A stretch of DNA of 64,000 nucleotides from Vreelandella salicampi (GTDB taxonomy: Bacteria > Pseudomonadota > Gammaproteobacteria > Pseudomonadales > Halomonadaceae): the NCBI RefSeq assembly GCF_013415105.1, contig NZ_JACCDF010000012.1:92673-156672 (forward strand), written 5' to 3'. Both the position numbers and the translations under genes were made by a program. Position 1 is the first letter of the stretch. Every line of letters begins with the position of its first letter. A model generated the notes under the pieces. It was not told the origin of the DNA. It saw nothing but the letters and a program-made list of their open reading frames with translations, and did no database searches. Positions 28,927 through 38,066 of this stretch are shown here, one piece after another.

Positions 28927-30170
28927 GCGAAGAGCAAGCATTGGTGCCCAGTCTGCGCTTTCCTGAATTCCGGGACTCGGGGGAATGGGTGGTTAAAAAG
29001 CTTGGTGACAAAGACATATCAAGTTTTGTTAAGAAACGAGTTTCAGTCAATAATTTGGAGTTAGATAGTTATGTTAGTACTGAGAATATATTGCCAGATT
29101 TTGGTGGCATAAAAGGTGCATCTAAGCTCCCACCTTCGGGTTCATTTACAAGCTATAAACCTGAAGACATATTGATCGCCAACATCCGCCCATATTTGAA
29201 AAAAATATGGGTAGCGGATAGGAATGGCGCTGCATCAAATGATGTGGTTGTTGTGCGTCCAATGAAAGGGATAATAGGCTCATTTTTATCTTCGCTCCTG
29301 AGAAGTGATTCTTTCATAGACTACGTAATGAAAGGAGCAAAGGGCGTAAAAATGCCAAGGGGAGATGTTTCCTTGATGAAGGAATATTCCCTTGCAGTAC
29401 CATGCCCGAAAGAACAAAAAAAAATCGCTGATTGCCTCTCGTTGCTCGGTGCGTTGATCTCAGCGCAAGCGGAAAAACTCGATGCTCTTAAAACTCATAA
29501 AAAAGGACTGATGCAGCAGCTTTTCCCCCGCGAGGGTGAAATCAATCCTCGCCTGCGCTTCTTAAGGAAGGAAACATGGGATATAGCCAACTTGTCTGAG
29601 GTTACTTTCTTTCAGGAAGGACCAGGGATTATGGCCGTTGATTTTCGTGATGAAGGTGTACCACTTGTTAGGCTGGCCGGTGTAAGTGGAGAAGTCGTCA
29701 CTCTTGATGGGTGCAATTACTTGGACCCTGAAAAGGTCGCGCAGAAATGGTCACATTTTCGACTTAAGATTAATGATCTAGTAATTTCAACAAGCGCGAC
29801 CTTTGGGCTCATAGCTATTGTAACTAACGAAACTGCTGATGCGGTATTTTACACTGGACTTATTCGATTCAGACCTAGATGTGACATGCTTTATCTGGGT
29901 TACCTCAAGGCTTTTCTTGGAAGTCCGTGCTTTAAGAGACAAGCCGCTGCTGCGGCAGTTGGTGGAGGAATAAAACACTTTGGCCCTACACACCTGAAAC
30001 AAATGGATATCCCACTCCCATCAGTGGCAGAACAACAAAAAATGGCCGGCTGCCTTTCATCCCTCGACACACTGATCGCCGCACACACGGAAAAACTCGA
30101 CGCCCTCAAAGCCCATAAAAAAGGCCTAATGCAACAGTTATTTCCTAGCCCGGAGGCTGTCAGCGCATGA
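28923..30170 (+). CDS. hsdS: Type I restriction specificity subunit HsdS
   Basis: The 415-residue protein has two target-recognition domains, each followed by a conserved helical spacer. The spacers (EKLDALKTHKKGLMQQLFP near residue 190 and EKLDALKAHKKGLMQQLFP near the C-terminus) are near-identical, as expected for the circular HsdS fold. The recognition domains are visibly more AT-rich than the spacers, consistent with domain exchange. It overlaps both neighbours by ATGA. The recognised bipartite DNA site cannot be read from the sequence. Confidence 0.95.
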   Translation: MSEEQALVPSLRFPEFRDSGEWVVKKLGDKDISSFVKKRVSVNNLELDSYVSTENILPDFGGIKGASKLPPSGSFTSYKPEDILIANIRPYLKKIWVADRNGAASNDVVVVRPMKGIIGSFLSSLLRSDSFIDYVMKGAKGVKMPRGDVSLMKEYSLAVPCPKEQKKIADCLSLLGALISAQAEKLDALKTHKKGLMQQLFPREGEINPRLRFLRKETWDIANLSEVTFFQEGPGIMAVDFRDEGVPLVRLAGVSGEVVTLDGCNYLDPEKVAQKWSHFRLKINDLVISTSATFGLIAIVTNETADAVFYTGLIRFRPRCDMLYLGYLKAFLGSPCFKRQAAAAAVGGGIKHFGPTHLKQMDIPLPSVAEQQKMAGCLSSLDTLIAAHTEKLDALKAHKKGLMQQLFPSPEAVSA

Positions 30171-30973
30171 GTCGAGAAATGCCACCGTTACTTCAGACTA
30201 ATACTGCCTATCAATCGGCCACAGGCTGCGTGGTTTGGCAGGGTGAATGCGCGCAAGACGACGCTGAACTGGCAGCTTTTTTGCAAGGGCCTGTGGCTGC
30301 CCGCCTAAACGATACGGCAGGCGGTGAGGCCCTGCATGAGCACTTGCGAGGCCTTAGTCTTACCGGCATGGGGCAGGATACGCTGGCAACGGTGCTGGCA
30401 GCAGAGGTGCCGGAAACACGGGACTGGGCAGCGGGCGAAGCACTCGCAGAGGCTGTGCTTGAGACGCATCATAAGGTAAAGCTGCCGTGGAATAATGAAC
30501 GCGATAAGCGCAATCCCTTTGCCTCGCTCCCTGGAGCGGATATCGTTGGCTTTCAGCGCGACGGTGACTCCCATCGTCTAGCCTTGGGGGAGGTTAAATG
30601 CTCGTCTGAAGCCAAATGGCCGCCCCAAGTGATGCACGGTAGAAGCGGCATGATTCACCAGCTTGACTTTTTGGCCAACGATCTAGGAACCATCAATCAG
30701 TTATTGATGTGGCTTTTGCCGCGAGTAAAACATACTGAGCACGAGGAAGCATTCAATGCCGCCTGTACGCGCTACCTTAATTCAGGACGTCGTGATCTGG
30801 TGCTGTTTGGAATCCTGGTTCGAGACCAAGAAGCCCGCGAATCTGATTTGAGCGCCCGTGGCCGTCGTTTGGCAAGCAGCCTAAGTGGCCCAACCCATTG
30901 CCAACTCGTTGCCCTCTATTTGCCTTGGCCCATTGCGCAGCTTCCCCAAGCAGTTGGCCAAGGAGGTGTTACA
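30167..30973 (+). CDS. Candidate HamA-like PD-(D/E)XK nuclease (Hachiman-type)
   Basis: The gene ends at the TGA at 30974-30976. Its 269-residue product has the nuclease pattern D125 (GADIVGF) with E142-x-K144 (GEVKCSS), preceded by a helix with conserved-looking acidic residues (GEALAEAVLE). The following PPQVMHGRSGMIHQLDFL resembles HamA C-terminal (DUF1837) proteins as I know them. It is translationally coupled to a Ski2-type helicase, the Hachiman HamA-HamB arrangement. In Hachiman, the helicase senses damaged or invading DNA and releases the nuclease. The nuclease call is fairly firm; the Hachiman name needs a profile match. Confidence 0.55.
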
Positions 30974-33900
30974 TGAACCACTGGCTATTGGATGCGATGG
31001 ACGAAAAGCGGCGCGTAGCTTTACGCGAGGCGGACCGTGTGCAGTTTTACCAAGAGATGGGGCGAGAAGTGCCCGATTTCGACGTGGAAACCCTGCGCGA
31101 TACGGCTGCTGCGCTGGAAATTGCGGTGTTGGACCTAGAGGTGGATCGGCTTTCCGACGACCTCGACCGTCGCCAGTTGTCACGCCAAGCGGCGGGGGAT
31201 GCCTTTCGCCTATTACGGATGTTACCAATCCCCACTAACTCGATGGCGGCAGGCACCCATTTGTTAAGGGCTTCGGTACTCGCTGTGCTTGGCGACCGAG
31301 GTGCCGATGCTGCCCGCTGGCTGCGCGCTCTGGGCGAGGCGCAACAATGGCCCACTATGCCGCAGGATGCGGCGGATTGGGGTGAACGCTGCCGGGCCAC
31401 GCTTACTGACGTATGGCTGCGGTTGGTGCGTAAAAAAGGCTGGCAAGACCGCGATACTGTGCTTGAGCGAGTAGCAGCGCTGCGCACTGCACAGCAGGTA
31501 TTCGAGCGAGAGTACCTGAACGCCTTTGAACCTTTACAGGCCAAGCGTTCGGCGCTGGAACTGATCGCCATTTACCACTTGGCAAAAGCGGCGGATGTCT
31601 TGGCCCATTACATCACTGATGGTGTGGTGGACGGCAGCCACCAGATTCAGCCTTTGCTCGACTCCCACTTTGATCGTGCTATCGAAGCCTGTGAGGCCGC
31701 GCAGCTCATTGAGCTGGGGCCGCTCATCCGATTGCTAGCGCGCGCTGCTGCTCAGATGGCAGATAACGCTTTGTGGACGGTGACACGAGCGGTGAATTCT
31801 CGGGTGACGGAGTTTGTGCGTGAGTTGGTGAGCCGGGGGCGTGGTGACCGAGCCCTGTTCGATGTGCTGCCTCCACAACGCCGCACGCTGGCTGAGCGTG
31901 GTTTGCTGGGTTCCAGCCGCCGCGCAGTGGTGGTGAGCTTACCCACCTCCAGCGGTAAAACACTGATTGCCCAGTTCCGCATGCTGCAGGCGCTGAACCA
32001 GTTTGAAGACCGTAAAGGTTGGGTAGCTTACCTGGCACCCACGCGCGCCTTGGTCAATCAAGTGACACGGCAACTACGCCGTGATTTTCAGTCACTGAGT
32101 TTGCCCGTTGAGCGAGTCAGCCCGGCGATGGAAATCGACGGTGTCGAATCCGGCATGCTAATGGAGGCGCAAGAGGATACGCAGTTTCGAATACTCGTCG
32201 CTACGCCTGAAAAGTTCGATTTGATGTTGCGCCAGGGTTGGGAGGAACAGATTGGCCGCCCCTTGACGCTGGTTGTGGTCGATGAGGCGCACACCATTCA
32301 AGAGGGTGAGCGAGGCCTGCGGCTGGAGCTGTTACTGGCTACCATTAACCGAGAATGTCGTGATGCCCAGTTTTTACTGCTCACGCCTTTTATTCAAAAT
32401 GCCCGCGAAGTGGCCCGCTGGCTGGGCGGACAAAATGCGGAAGACATTAGCCTGGGCGTGGATTGGCAGCCTAATGACCGCGCCATTGGTATCGTTAGTC
32501 CGGTGGATGATGGTGCCCTGAAAGGCCGCAGCCGTAATTATCGATTGGATTTCCAAACGGTGCATACCTCTCGCCATACCATCGACTTGGATGATACGTT
32601 TTCATTGGGCAAAGAGGGTGAGCTGGCTAGCACACTGTCGAAATCAAAAGATGTGGGTACTTTAGCTGCCATCGCAGCGCGTAAGCTCAAAGTGCGTGGC
32701 CCCGTGATTGCTATGCACAATCGACCGGATTACGTTTGGAAGCTTGCCGAAAAAATAAAATCCGAACGGATCCAAGAACTGTCTGACGACGTGCGTTTTG
32801 TACAAAACTATGTGGCAGCCGAATTAGGCTCTCAATTTCCTTTGGTTGATCTGCTCTCGCATGGTGTGGGCGTGCACCACGGTGGATTACCCGAAGAAAT
32901 ACGCATGCTGATGGAATGGCTGTTTGAGAAAGGGAAACTCGATGTGCTGGTGGCTACTACCACCATTGCTCAGGGTGTGAACTTTCCTGTTAGCGGAGTG
33001 GTTATGGCCGCCACAGCCTACCCCTATGGTCAATCGATGCCGCCGGAAGATTTCTGGAATATCGCTGGGCGAGCCGGTCGTGTTTCCCAAGGCCAGCTTG
33101 GCGTAGTGGCACTGGTGGCTAAAGATGAAAATGAAGTGGCACAACGCCGAGATTTTATTTGTCGTGCTACGGGAGACCTGAATTCTGCATTGATCCAGCT
33201 TGCGCAAACCACTGCAGAAGAGCTTTCCGATTTAGGTGGAATCGTTTATCGCCATCCAGAATGGTCGAGCTTTCTTCAATACCTTGTGCATACCTATCGA
33301 CAAATGGGAGCACCGGCCAACTTTGCCGACCAAATTGAGCAAGTTTTACGGGGAACGCTGGGCTTTGAAAAGCTGCGGACATCGAATAGCCGAATAGCCA
33401 GCCAATTATTGGGCGGCATTCGGAGTTATGTTTCTTATATTGCAAGTCCTCAACAACCCTTGAAGCTGGTGGATAGCACAGGTTTTTCTCTGCAGAGCAT
33501 TCGCACAGTGATGACGCATCGCGGCGATATCGGCCCTGATTCATGGAATCGAGAGCGCTTGTTCAGTCAAGGTGACCATACCCTTCAAGACATGATGGGC
33601 GTACTGTTACGAGTTCCTGAGCTGCGCGGCAATCTGGAAGCCGTTCTGGGTGGCAAAACACATGACGGGGATAAGCTGGCGCTTATTTTGAAGGATTGGG
33701 TGAATGGTGAAGAGTTGACAACAATCGCCACACGCCATTTCCAAAAAGAAGGTGATGATGACGTAACCGCCTTGACTAAATGCGGGCAGAACCTTTTTGG
33801 AAAGCTCGCACAAACCTCTTCCTGGGGTTTGAACGCGTTAATGGCAATAACAGCCTCGGATTTGCCGGACGAAGAACGCAGTAGGCTGGCCAACCTTCCT

Positions 33901-34137
33901 TCACAGGTCTTCTACGGCGTTTCCACAGACGAGGCCATCACGTTGCGTCTACTCGGCGTTCCTCGCCGGGCGGCAGCACCCTTGGCGCAGGCGTTGAACT
34001 TGAAAGCTGGAGAATCCTTGCCATCCATCCGTCAGCGGCTCACCGTATTGCCAGAAGAGGAATGGATGGCAGCACTCGGTACTACAGGCAGTGTCTATCG
34101 TAAAGCTTGGCATATTATGGATGGAAGAGAAGAGTGA
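30973..34137 (+). CDS. Candidate HamB-like Ski2-type superfamily 2 helicase
   Basis: The 1054-residue protein has an N-terminal helical region of about 300 residues. An SF2 helicase core follows: Walker A PTSSGKT (324-330), motif Ib ATPEKFD, DEAH (437-440), VHHGGLPEEIR, ATTTIAQGVNFP and GRAGR (699-703). The HGGLP and GRAGR motifs are typical of Ski2-like enzymes. The ATG at 30973 overlaps the nuclease stop as ATGA and follows AGGAGG, so I rejected the earlier in-frame start at 30898. Pairing with the upstream nuclease suggests HamB of a Hachiman system. Confidence 0.7.
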   Translation: MNHWLLDAMDEKRRVALREADRVQFYQEMGREVPDFDVETLRDTAAALEIAVLDLEVDRLSDDLDRRQLSRQAAGDAFRLLRMLPIPTNSMAAGTHLLRASVLAVLGDRGADAARWLRALGEAQQWPTMPQDAADWGERCRATLTDVWLRLVRKKGWQDRDTVLERVAALRTAQQVFEREYLNAFEPLQAKRSALELIAIYHLAKAADVLAHYITDGVVDGSHQIQPLLDSHFDRAIEACEAAQLIELGPLIRLLARAAAQMADNALWTVTRAVNSRVTEFVRELVSRGRGDRALFDVLPPQRRTLAERGLLGSSRRAVVVSLPTSSGKTLIAQFRMLQALNQFEDRKGWVAYLAPTRALVNQVTRQLRRDFQSLSLPVERVSPAMEIDGVESGMLMEAQEDTQFRILVATPEKFDLMLRQGWEEQIGRPLTLVVVDEAHTIQEGERGLRLELLLATINRECRDAQFLLLTPFIQNAREVARWLGGQNAEDISLGVDWQPNDRAIGIVSPVDDGALKGRSRNYRLDFQTVHTSRHTIDLDDTFSLGKEGELASTLSKSKDVGTLAAIAARKLKVRGPVIAMHNRPDYVWKLAEKIKSERIQELSDDVRFVQNYVAAELGSQFPLVDLLSHGVGVHHGGLPEEIRMLMEWLFEKGKLDVLVATTTIAQGVNFPVSGVVMAATAYPYGQSMPPEDFWNIAGRAGRVSQGQLGVVALVAKDENEVAQRRDFICRATGDLNSALIQLAQTTAEELSDLGGIVYRHPEWSSFLQYLVHTYRQMGAPANFADQIEQVLRGTLGFEKLRTSNSRIASQLLGGIRSYVSYIASPQQPLKLVDSTGFSLQSIRTVMTHRGDIGPDSWNRERLFSQGDHTLQDMMGVLLRVPELRGNLEAVLGGKTHDGDKLALILKDWVNGEELTTIATRHFQKEGDDDVTALTKCGQNLFGKLAQTSSWGLNALMAITASDLPDEERSRLANLPSQVFYGVSTDEAITLRLLGVPRRAAAPLAQALNLKAGESLPSIRQRLTVLPEEEWMAALGTTGSVYRKAWHIMDGREE

Positions 34138-35252
34138 TGACCAGCCAATCTTTCGACAATCTCTCGGTGCTTGCGACGTATCTGCGACAGCGATTAGAGC
34201 AGAAAAAGTACATCCTACTGTTTGCATACAATGGAACGGGGAAAACACGCCTTTCGATGAACTTCAAAATGATCGGAAAAGTAGGTAATGACGAGGAGGA
34301 GGTGCGCGATACTCTCTACTTCAACGCTTTCACTGAAGACCTATTTAGTTGGGATAACGACTTAGATGGTGGTGCACGGCGCGTGTTAAGAATGAACACC
34401 GATTCGCGCTTTTTCAGCGGTCTGCAAGAGCTGGAAATGGAAAATCGTATCCGTCCGCTATTGCGACGCTATGCAGATTTTGATTTTTATATTGATTATG
34501 AGCAGGCTACGGTAAATTTTACCCGCGAGGTGCGGGCAACGAGTGAGCACACGGAAACCCTGGAACATATAAAGGTATCACGGGGTGAAGAAAATATATT
34601 TATCTGGTGCTTTTTTTTGGCGGTAGCTCAATTGGCAGTGGACGAACAAGAAGCCTATGACTGGGTGGACTATATCTACATTGACGATCCCATTTCATCG
34701 TTGGACGACAACAACGCCATCGCTGTTGCCAGCCACTTGGCACAGTTGTTAAAGAGCGGCAGTGGTAAAATTAAGACGGTTATTTCCTCGCATCATCACC
34801 TGTTTTTTAATGTGATGTGCAATGAACTCGGTAACGCCGAGAAGTATTTTCTTAGTAAGGAAATAGGCAGCTATCTATTGACAGATACCGGTGAGACACC
34901 GCGTTACCATCATGTTGCTTTATTGAAACAGCTGCATGGGGCTGCGGAGTCAGGCGAGATTTATACTTATCACTTCAATATTCTACGAAACATTCTGGAG
35001 AAAACCGCCACATTTCACGGCTTCAGAAACTTTTCTGCTTGCATCAAACAGGGCAGTGATGACCCAGACGGTATCCTTCATGCCCGGCTGGTGAATGTGC
35101 TTAGTCATGGCAATTACTCGCTCTACGAGCCTCAAAATATGCTGCCCGAGAACAAGGATTATTTTCGTAAAATCCTGAGGGATTTTATGGAAAACTATCG
35201 TTTTAACCCGGAACTTTTTCCAGCACCGACTCAAGAGAGCAGTAACCCATGA
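34137..35252 (+). CDS. PrrC-like ABC-ATPase, candidate anticodon nuclease
   Basis: The 371-residue protein has a full ABC-ATPase set: Walker A AYNGTGKT (30-37), signature VSRGEEN (147-153), Walker B with D-loop IDDPISSLD (182-190) and a His switch (SSHHHLFF). Its C-terminal domain has R284-x3-E288 and H324 (in LSHGN), the Arg-x3-Glu...His arrangement of PrrC/RloC anticodon nucleases. Size is close to PrrC (396 residues), and PrrC is also encoded inside type I restriction operons. PrrC cuts tRNA-Lys when the restriction enzyme is inhibited; that role here is inferred. TGATG couples it to the helicase and ATGA to hsdM. Confidence 0.68.
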   Translation: MTSQSFDNLSVLATYLRQRLEQKKYILLFAYNGTGKTRLSMNFKMIGKVGNDEEEVRDTLYFNAFTEDLFSWDNDLDGGARRVLRMNTDSRFFSGLQELEMENRIRPLLRRYADFDFYIDYEQATVNFTREVRATSEHTETLEHIKVSRGEENIFIWCFFLAVAQLAVDEQEAYDWVDYIYIDDPISSLDDNNAIAVASHLAQLLKSGSGKIKTVISSHHHLFFNVMCNELGNAEKYFLSKEIGSYLLTDTGETPRYHHVALLKQLHGAAESGEIYTYHFNILRNILEKTATFHGFRNFSACIKQGSDDPDGILHARLVNVLSHGNYSLYEPQNMLPENKDYFRKILRDFMENYRFNPELFPAPTQESSNP

Positions 35253-36868
35253 CCAAAGAACAACTTAGCCAACTGGGTAAAACCCTCTGGGGCATTGCCG
35301 ACGATCTACGCGGCGCGATGAACGCCGATGATTTTCGCGACTATATGCTGTCGTTTTTGTTTTTGCGTTATTTGTCTGATAACTACGAAGCCGCCGCTAA
35401 AAAAGAGCTGGGTTCTGATTATCCAAAACTGGAGGCAGATGACCGCCGAGCGCCTCTGTCTGTTTGGTATCGGGATAACGCCGAGGACGTGACGGAGTTT
35501 GAAAAGCAGATGCGCCGCAAGATGCACTATGTGATCCACCCGGATTACTTGTGGAGCAGTATTGCCGAGATGGCGCGCACCCAAGATGCGGAGTTGCTGC
35601 AAACCCTGGTGCGTGGCTTTAAGCACATTGAGAACGAGTCGTTTGCCAGTACCTTCCAGGGGCTATTCTCAGAAATTAATCTGCACTCGGAAAAGCTGGG
35701 CAGAAGCGCCACGGATCGCAACAAAAAACTTTGCACCATCATCAGCAAAATCGCCGACGGCATTGCGCAGTTCTCCACCGATAGCGATATTCTGGGCGAT
35801 GCCTACGAGTACCTGATCGGCCAGTTTGCCGCTGGCTCCGGCAAGAAAGCAGGCGAGTTCTATACCCCGCAATCGGTGTCTACCATTCTTTCGCGCATTG
35901 TAACGCTGGATAGCCAAGACCCATCTACAGGTAAAAAGAAAAAGCTCAACCGCGTGTTGGACTTTGCCTGTGGCTCAGGATCCTTGTTGCTGAATGTGCG
36001 TAACCAGATGGGGCCGCACGGCATCGGCATGATTTACGGCCAGGAAAACAATATCACCACCTACAACCTGGCGCGTATGAATATGCTGCTGCATGGGTTG
36101 AAGGATACCGAGTTCAACATCCATCACGGCGATACCCTGGAAAACGACTGGGATATCCTCAACGAGATGAACCCGGCCAAAAAGCTGCAATGTGATGCGG
36201 TGGTGGCTAATCCGCCGTTCAGCTACCGCTGGGAACCCAACGAGGTCATGGGGGAAGATTTTCGCTTCAAAAGCCATGGTCTTGCGCCCAAGTCAGCGGC
36301 AGATTTTGCTTTTTTACTGCATGGTTTTCACTTCCTCGGCGACGAAGGCACCATGGCCATCATTTTGCCCCATGGCGTGCTATTCCGTGGCGGCGCAGAG
36401 TCGCGTATACGCACCAAGCTACTGAAGGATGGCCATATCGATACGGTTATCGGTTTGCCGTCCAATCTGTTTTTCTCTACCGGTATTCCCGTCTGTATTC
36501 TGGTACTGAAAAAGTGCAAAAAGCCGAACGATGTGTTGTTTATAAACGCAGCCTCTTCTGAGCACTTTGAAAAGGGTAAGCGTCAGAATTACCTGTTACC
36601 TGAGCACATCGACCAAATTGTCGGTACTTACCGATACCGTAAGGAAGAAGAGCGCTACGCACGCCGGGTGGGTATGGAGGAGATCGAAAAAAATGATTAC
36701 AACCTCAATATCTCCCGCTATGTCAGCACCGCAGAGGCAGAAAAAGAGATTCACTTAGACGAAGTGCATAAAAAGTTAACAGAGATTGATCAACGTATCG
36801 CCAAGTCAACTGAGACACATAACACATATTTGAAAGAGCTAGGGCTGCCAAGTTTGTCGATCCATTGA
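35249..36868 (+). CDS. hsdM: Type I restriction methyltransferase subunit HsdM
   Basis: The 539-residue N6-adenine methyltransferase has the HsdM N-terminal helical domain, an AdoMet motif (LDFACGSGS, about 237-245) and catalytic NPPF (321-324). It methylates the HsdS-selected site and protects host DNA. It is the last gene of the operon, separated from hsdR and hsdS by the nuclease, helicase and ATPase genes, whereas hsdM and hsdS are normally adjacent. Confidence 0.96.
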   Translation: MTKEQLSQLGKTLWGIADDLRGAMNADDFRDYMLSFLFLRYLSDNYEAAAKKELGSDYPKLEADDRRAPLSVWYRDNAEDVTEFEKQMRRKMHYVIHPDYLWSSIAEMARTQDAELLQTLVRGFKHIENESFASTFQGLFSEINLHSEKLGRSATDRNKKLCTIISKIADGIAQFSTDSDILGDAYEYLIGQFAAGSGKKAGEFYTPQSVSTILSRIVTLDSQDPSTGKKKKLNRVLDFACGSGSLLLNVRNQMGPHGIGMIYGQENNITTYNLARMNMLLHGLKDTEFNIHHGDTLENDWDILNEMNPAKKLQCDAVVANPPFSYRWEPNEVMGEDFRFKSHGLAPKSAADFAFLLHGFHFLGDEGTMAIILPHGVLFRGGAESRIRTKLLKDGHIDTVIGLPSNLFFSTGIPVCILVLKKCKKPNDVLFINAASSEHFEKGKRQNYLLPEHIDQIVGTYRYRKEEERYARRVGMEEIEKNDYNLNISRYVSTAEAEKEIHLDEVHKKLTEIDQRIAKSTETHNTYLKELGLPSLSIH

Positions 36869-36920
36869 CTCAATGAATAATTCATAAGTCTAAAATTCTG
36901 ACCTCAGAGTAAATTTAACT

Positions 36921-36926
36921 TCTAGG
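36921..36926. repeat. Left target-site duplication of the IS481-family element
   Basis: TCTAGG occurs immediately outside both ends of the element (here and at 38003-38008). It fits the NCTAGN target described for IS481. Confidence 0.85.
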
Positions 36927-38002
36927 TGTGGGGTCCCTGATGATCACATGAGCTATAGAAGTTATCCTCTATTGGCCGCTAGAGAGCTTCTACAGCAATG
37001 CATCCGGGAGCAGGTCTATGGACATCAAACTGCATAAGCAAGCGACCACGACACCCAAAATCCGTGCTGAGATTCAAGCAGCACCTGCCAATATCAGTGA
37101 TAGTGAATTGGCGCGCCAGTTTAACGTGACCGATTCGACGATCCGGCGCTGGCGATACCGTGACGATGTTCATGACCGACCGCACACGCGGCGTAATCTG
37201 CTCGCTACCCTGACGCCTGAGCAGGAAGAAATTGTGATCGCTGCTCGTGAATTTCTGCGCCTTGGCTTGGATGACCTATTAATTGTGGCACGCGAGTTTT
37301 TGAATCCTCGTTTGTCACGCTCAGCACTGCACCGTATGCTCAAGCGGCGCGAGGTGCAGACACTGGCGGAACTCGCCCGACAAGATGCTGGCGATGACGG
37401 TAAGCCCCGGCACAAGCCGTTTAAGGATTATGAGCCGGGTTATGTACACATCGATATCAAGCATCTCCCGCAGATGCCTGATGAACAGCAGAAACGCTAC
37501 TTGTACGTTGCCATTGATCGGGCCACTCGCTGGGTGTATTTAGAGGTCAGGAACAGCCAAGCTTCCAAGGATGCGCAAGCGTTCATGACGCGTGTAGAAG
37601 AGAAGGTGCCGTTCAAGATCCAGACGGTGCTGACCGACAATGGTAAATCGTTCACGGACCGCTTCACGCGGGCGGGTGAGCGACAACCGAGTGGCCGCCA
37701 TCCTTTCGACCAAGTGTGCCAAAAGAAAGGCATTGAGCACCGTCTGATCAAACCTGGGCGACCTCAGACGAATGGCATGGTAGAGCGCTTCAATGGCCGT
37801 ATTAGCGACGTTCTCGCCACCCGTCGGTATGAATCAGGCGAGGATTTGGAGCAGACACTGAAGCGCTACAATTGGCTTTACAATCACCATATCCCCCAGA
37901 AGGCACTGCACCATCAGTCGCCGATCTCAGCGATGAAGGAATGGCAAATTAAGCGGCCCGAGTTATTTAATAAACGGGTAATTAATCACGCGGGACCCGA
38001 CA
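36927..38002 (+). mobile_element. IS481-family insertion sequence, 1076 bp
   Basis: The element is bounded by imperfect terminal inverted repeats. The left end is TGTGGGGTCCCTGATGAT and the right end, read in reverse complement, is TGTCGGGTCCCGCGTGAT; they match at 14 of 18 positions. A 6-bp duplication TCTAGG flanks it. It carries one intact transposase. It lies 58 bases past hsdM and 64 bases before the island's right repeat, so it is probably a later insertion rather than the vehicle of the island. Confidence 0.88.
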
Positions 38003-38007
38003 TCTAG
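37018..38007 (+). CDS. IS481-family DDE transposase
   Basis: The 329-residue protein has an N-terminal helix-turn-helix (SELARQFNVTDSTIRRW) and an rve-type DDE core: D in YVHIDIKHLP, D in VLTDNGKSF and E in NGMVERFNGR. The reading frame runs through the right terminal repeat, and the last codon and the TAG stop are completed by the duplicated target TCTAGG. The stop therefore depends on the insertion site. The gene looks intact. Confidence 0.92.
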   Translation: MDIKLHKQATTTPKIRAEIQAAPANISDSELARQFNVTDSTIRRWRYRDDVHDRPHTRRNLLATLTPEQEEIVIAAREFLRLGLDDLLIVAREFLNPRLSRSALHRMLKRREVQTLAELARQDAGDDGKPRHKPFKDYEPGYVHIDIKHLPQMPDEQQKRYLYVAIDRATRWVYLEVRNSQASKDAQAFMTRVEEKVPFKIQTVLTDNGKSFTDRFTRAGERQPSGRHPFDQVCQKKGIEHRLIKPGRPQTNGMVERFNGRISDVLATRRYESGEDLEQTLKRYNWLYNHHIPQKALHHQSPISAMKEWQIKRPELFNKRVINHAGPDI

Positions 38008-38008
38008 G
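38003..38008. repeat. Right target-site duplication of the IS481-family element
   Basis: TCTAGG matches 36921-36926. Its TAG serves as the transposase stop codon. Confidence 0.85.
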
Positions 38009-38066
38009 GTGTTTATGCGAAATAAAGGCAGTAATAAGTATTATTGCGCTACATTAGTTTGTGTTA

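Noticed and set aside
38028..38047. Imperfect palindrome GCAGTAATA-AG-TATTATTGC near the island's right edge as a recombinase core.
   Set aside because: There is no matching copy at the left edge and no recombinase gene in the island, so the role is unsupported.
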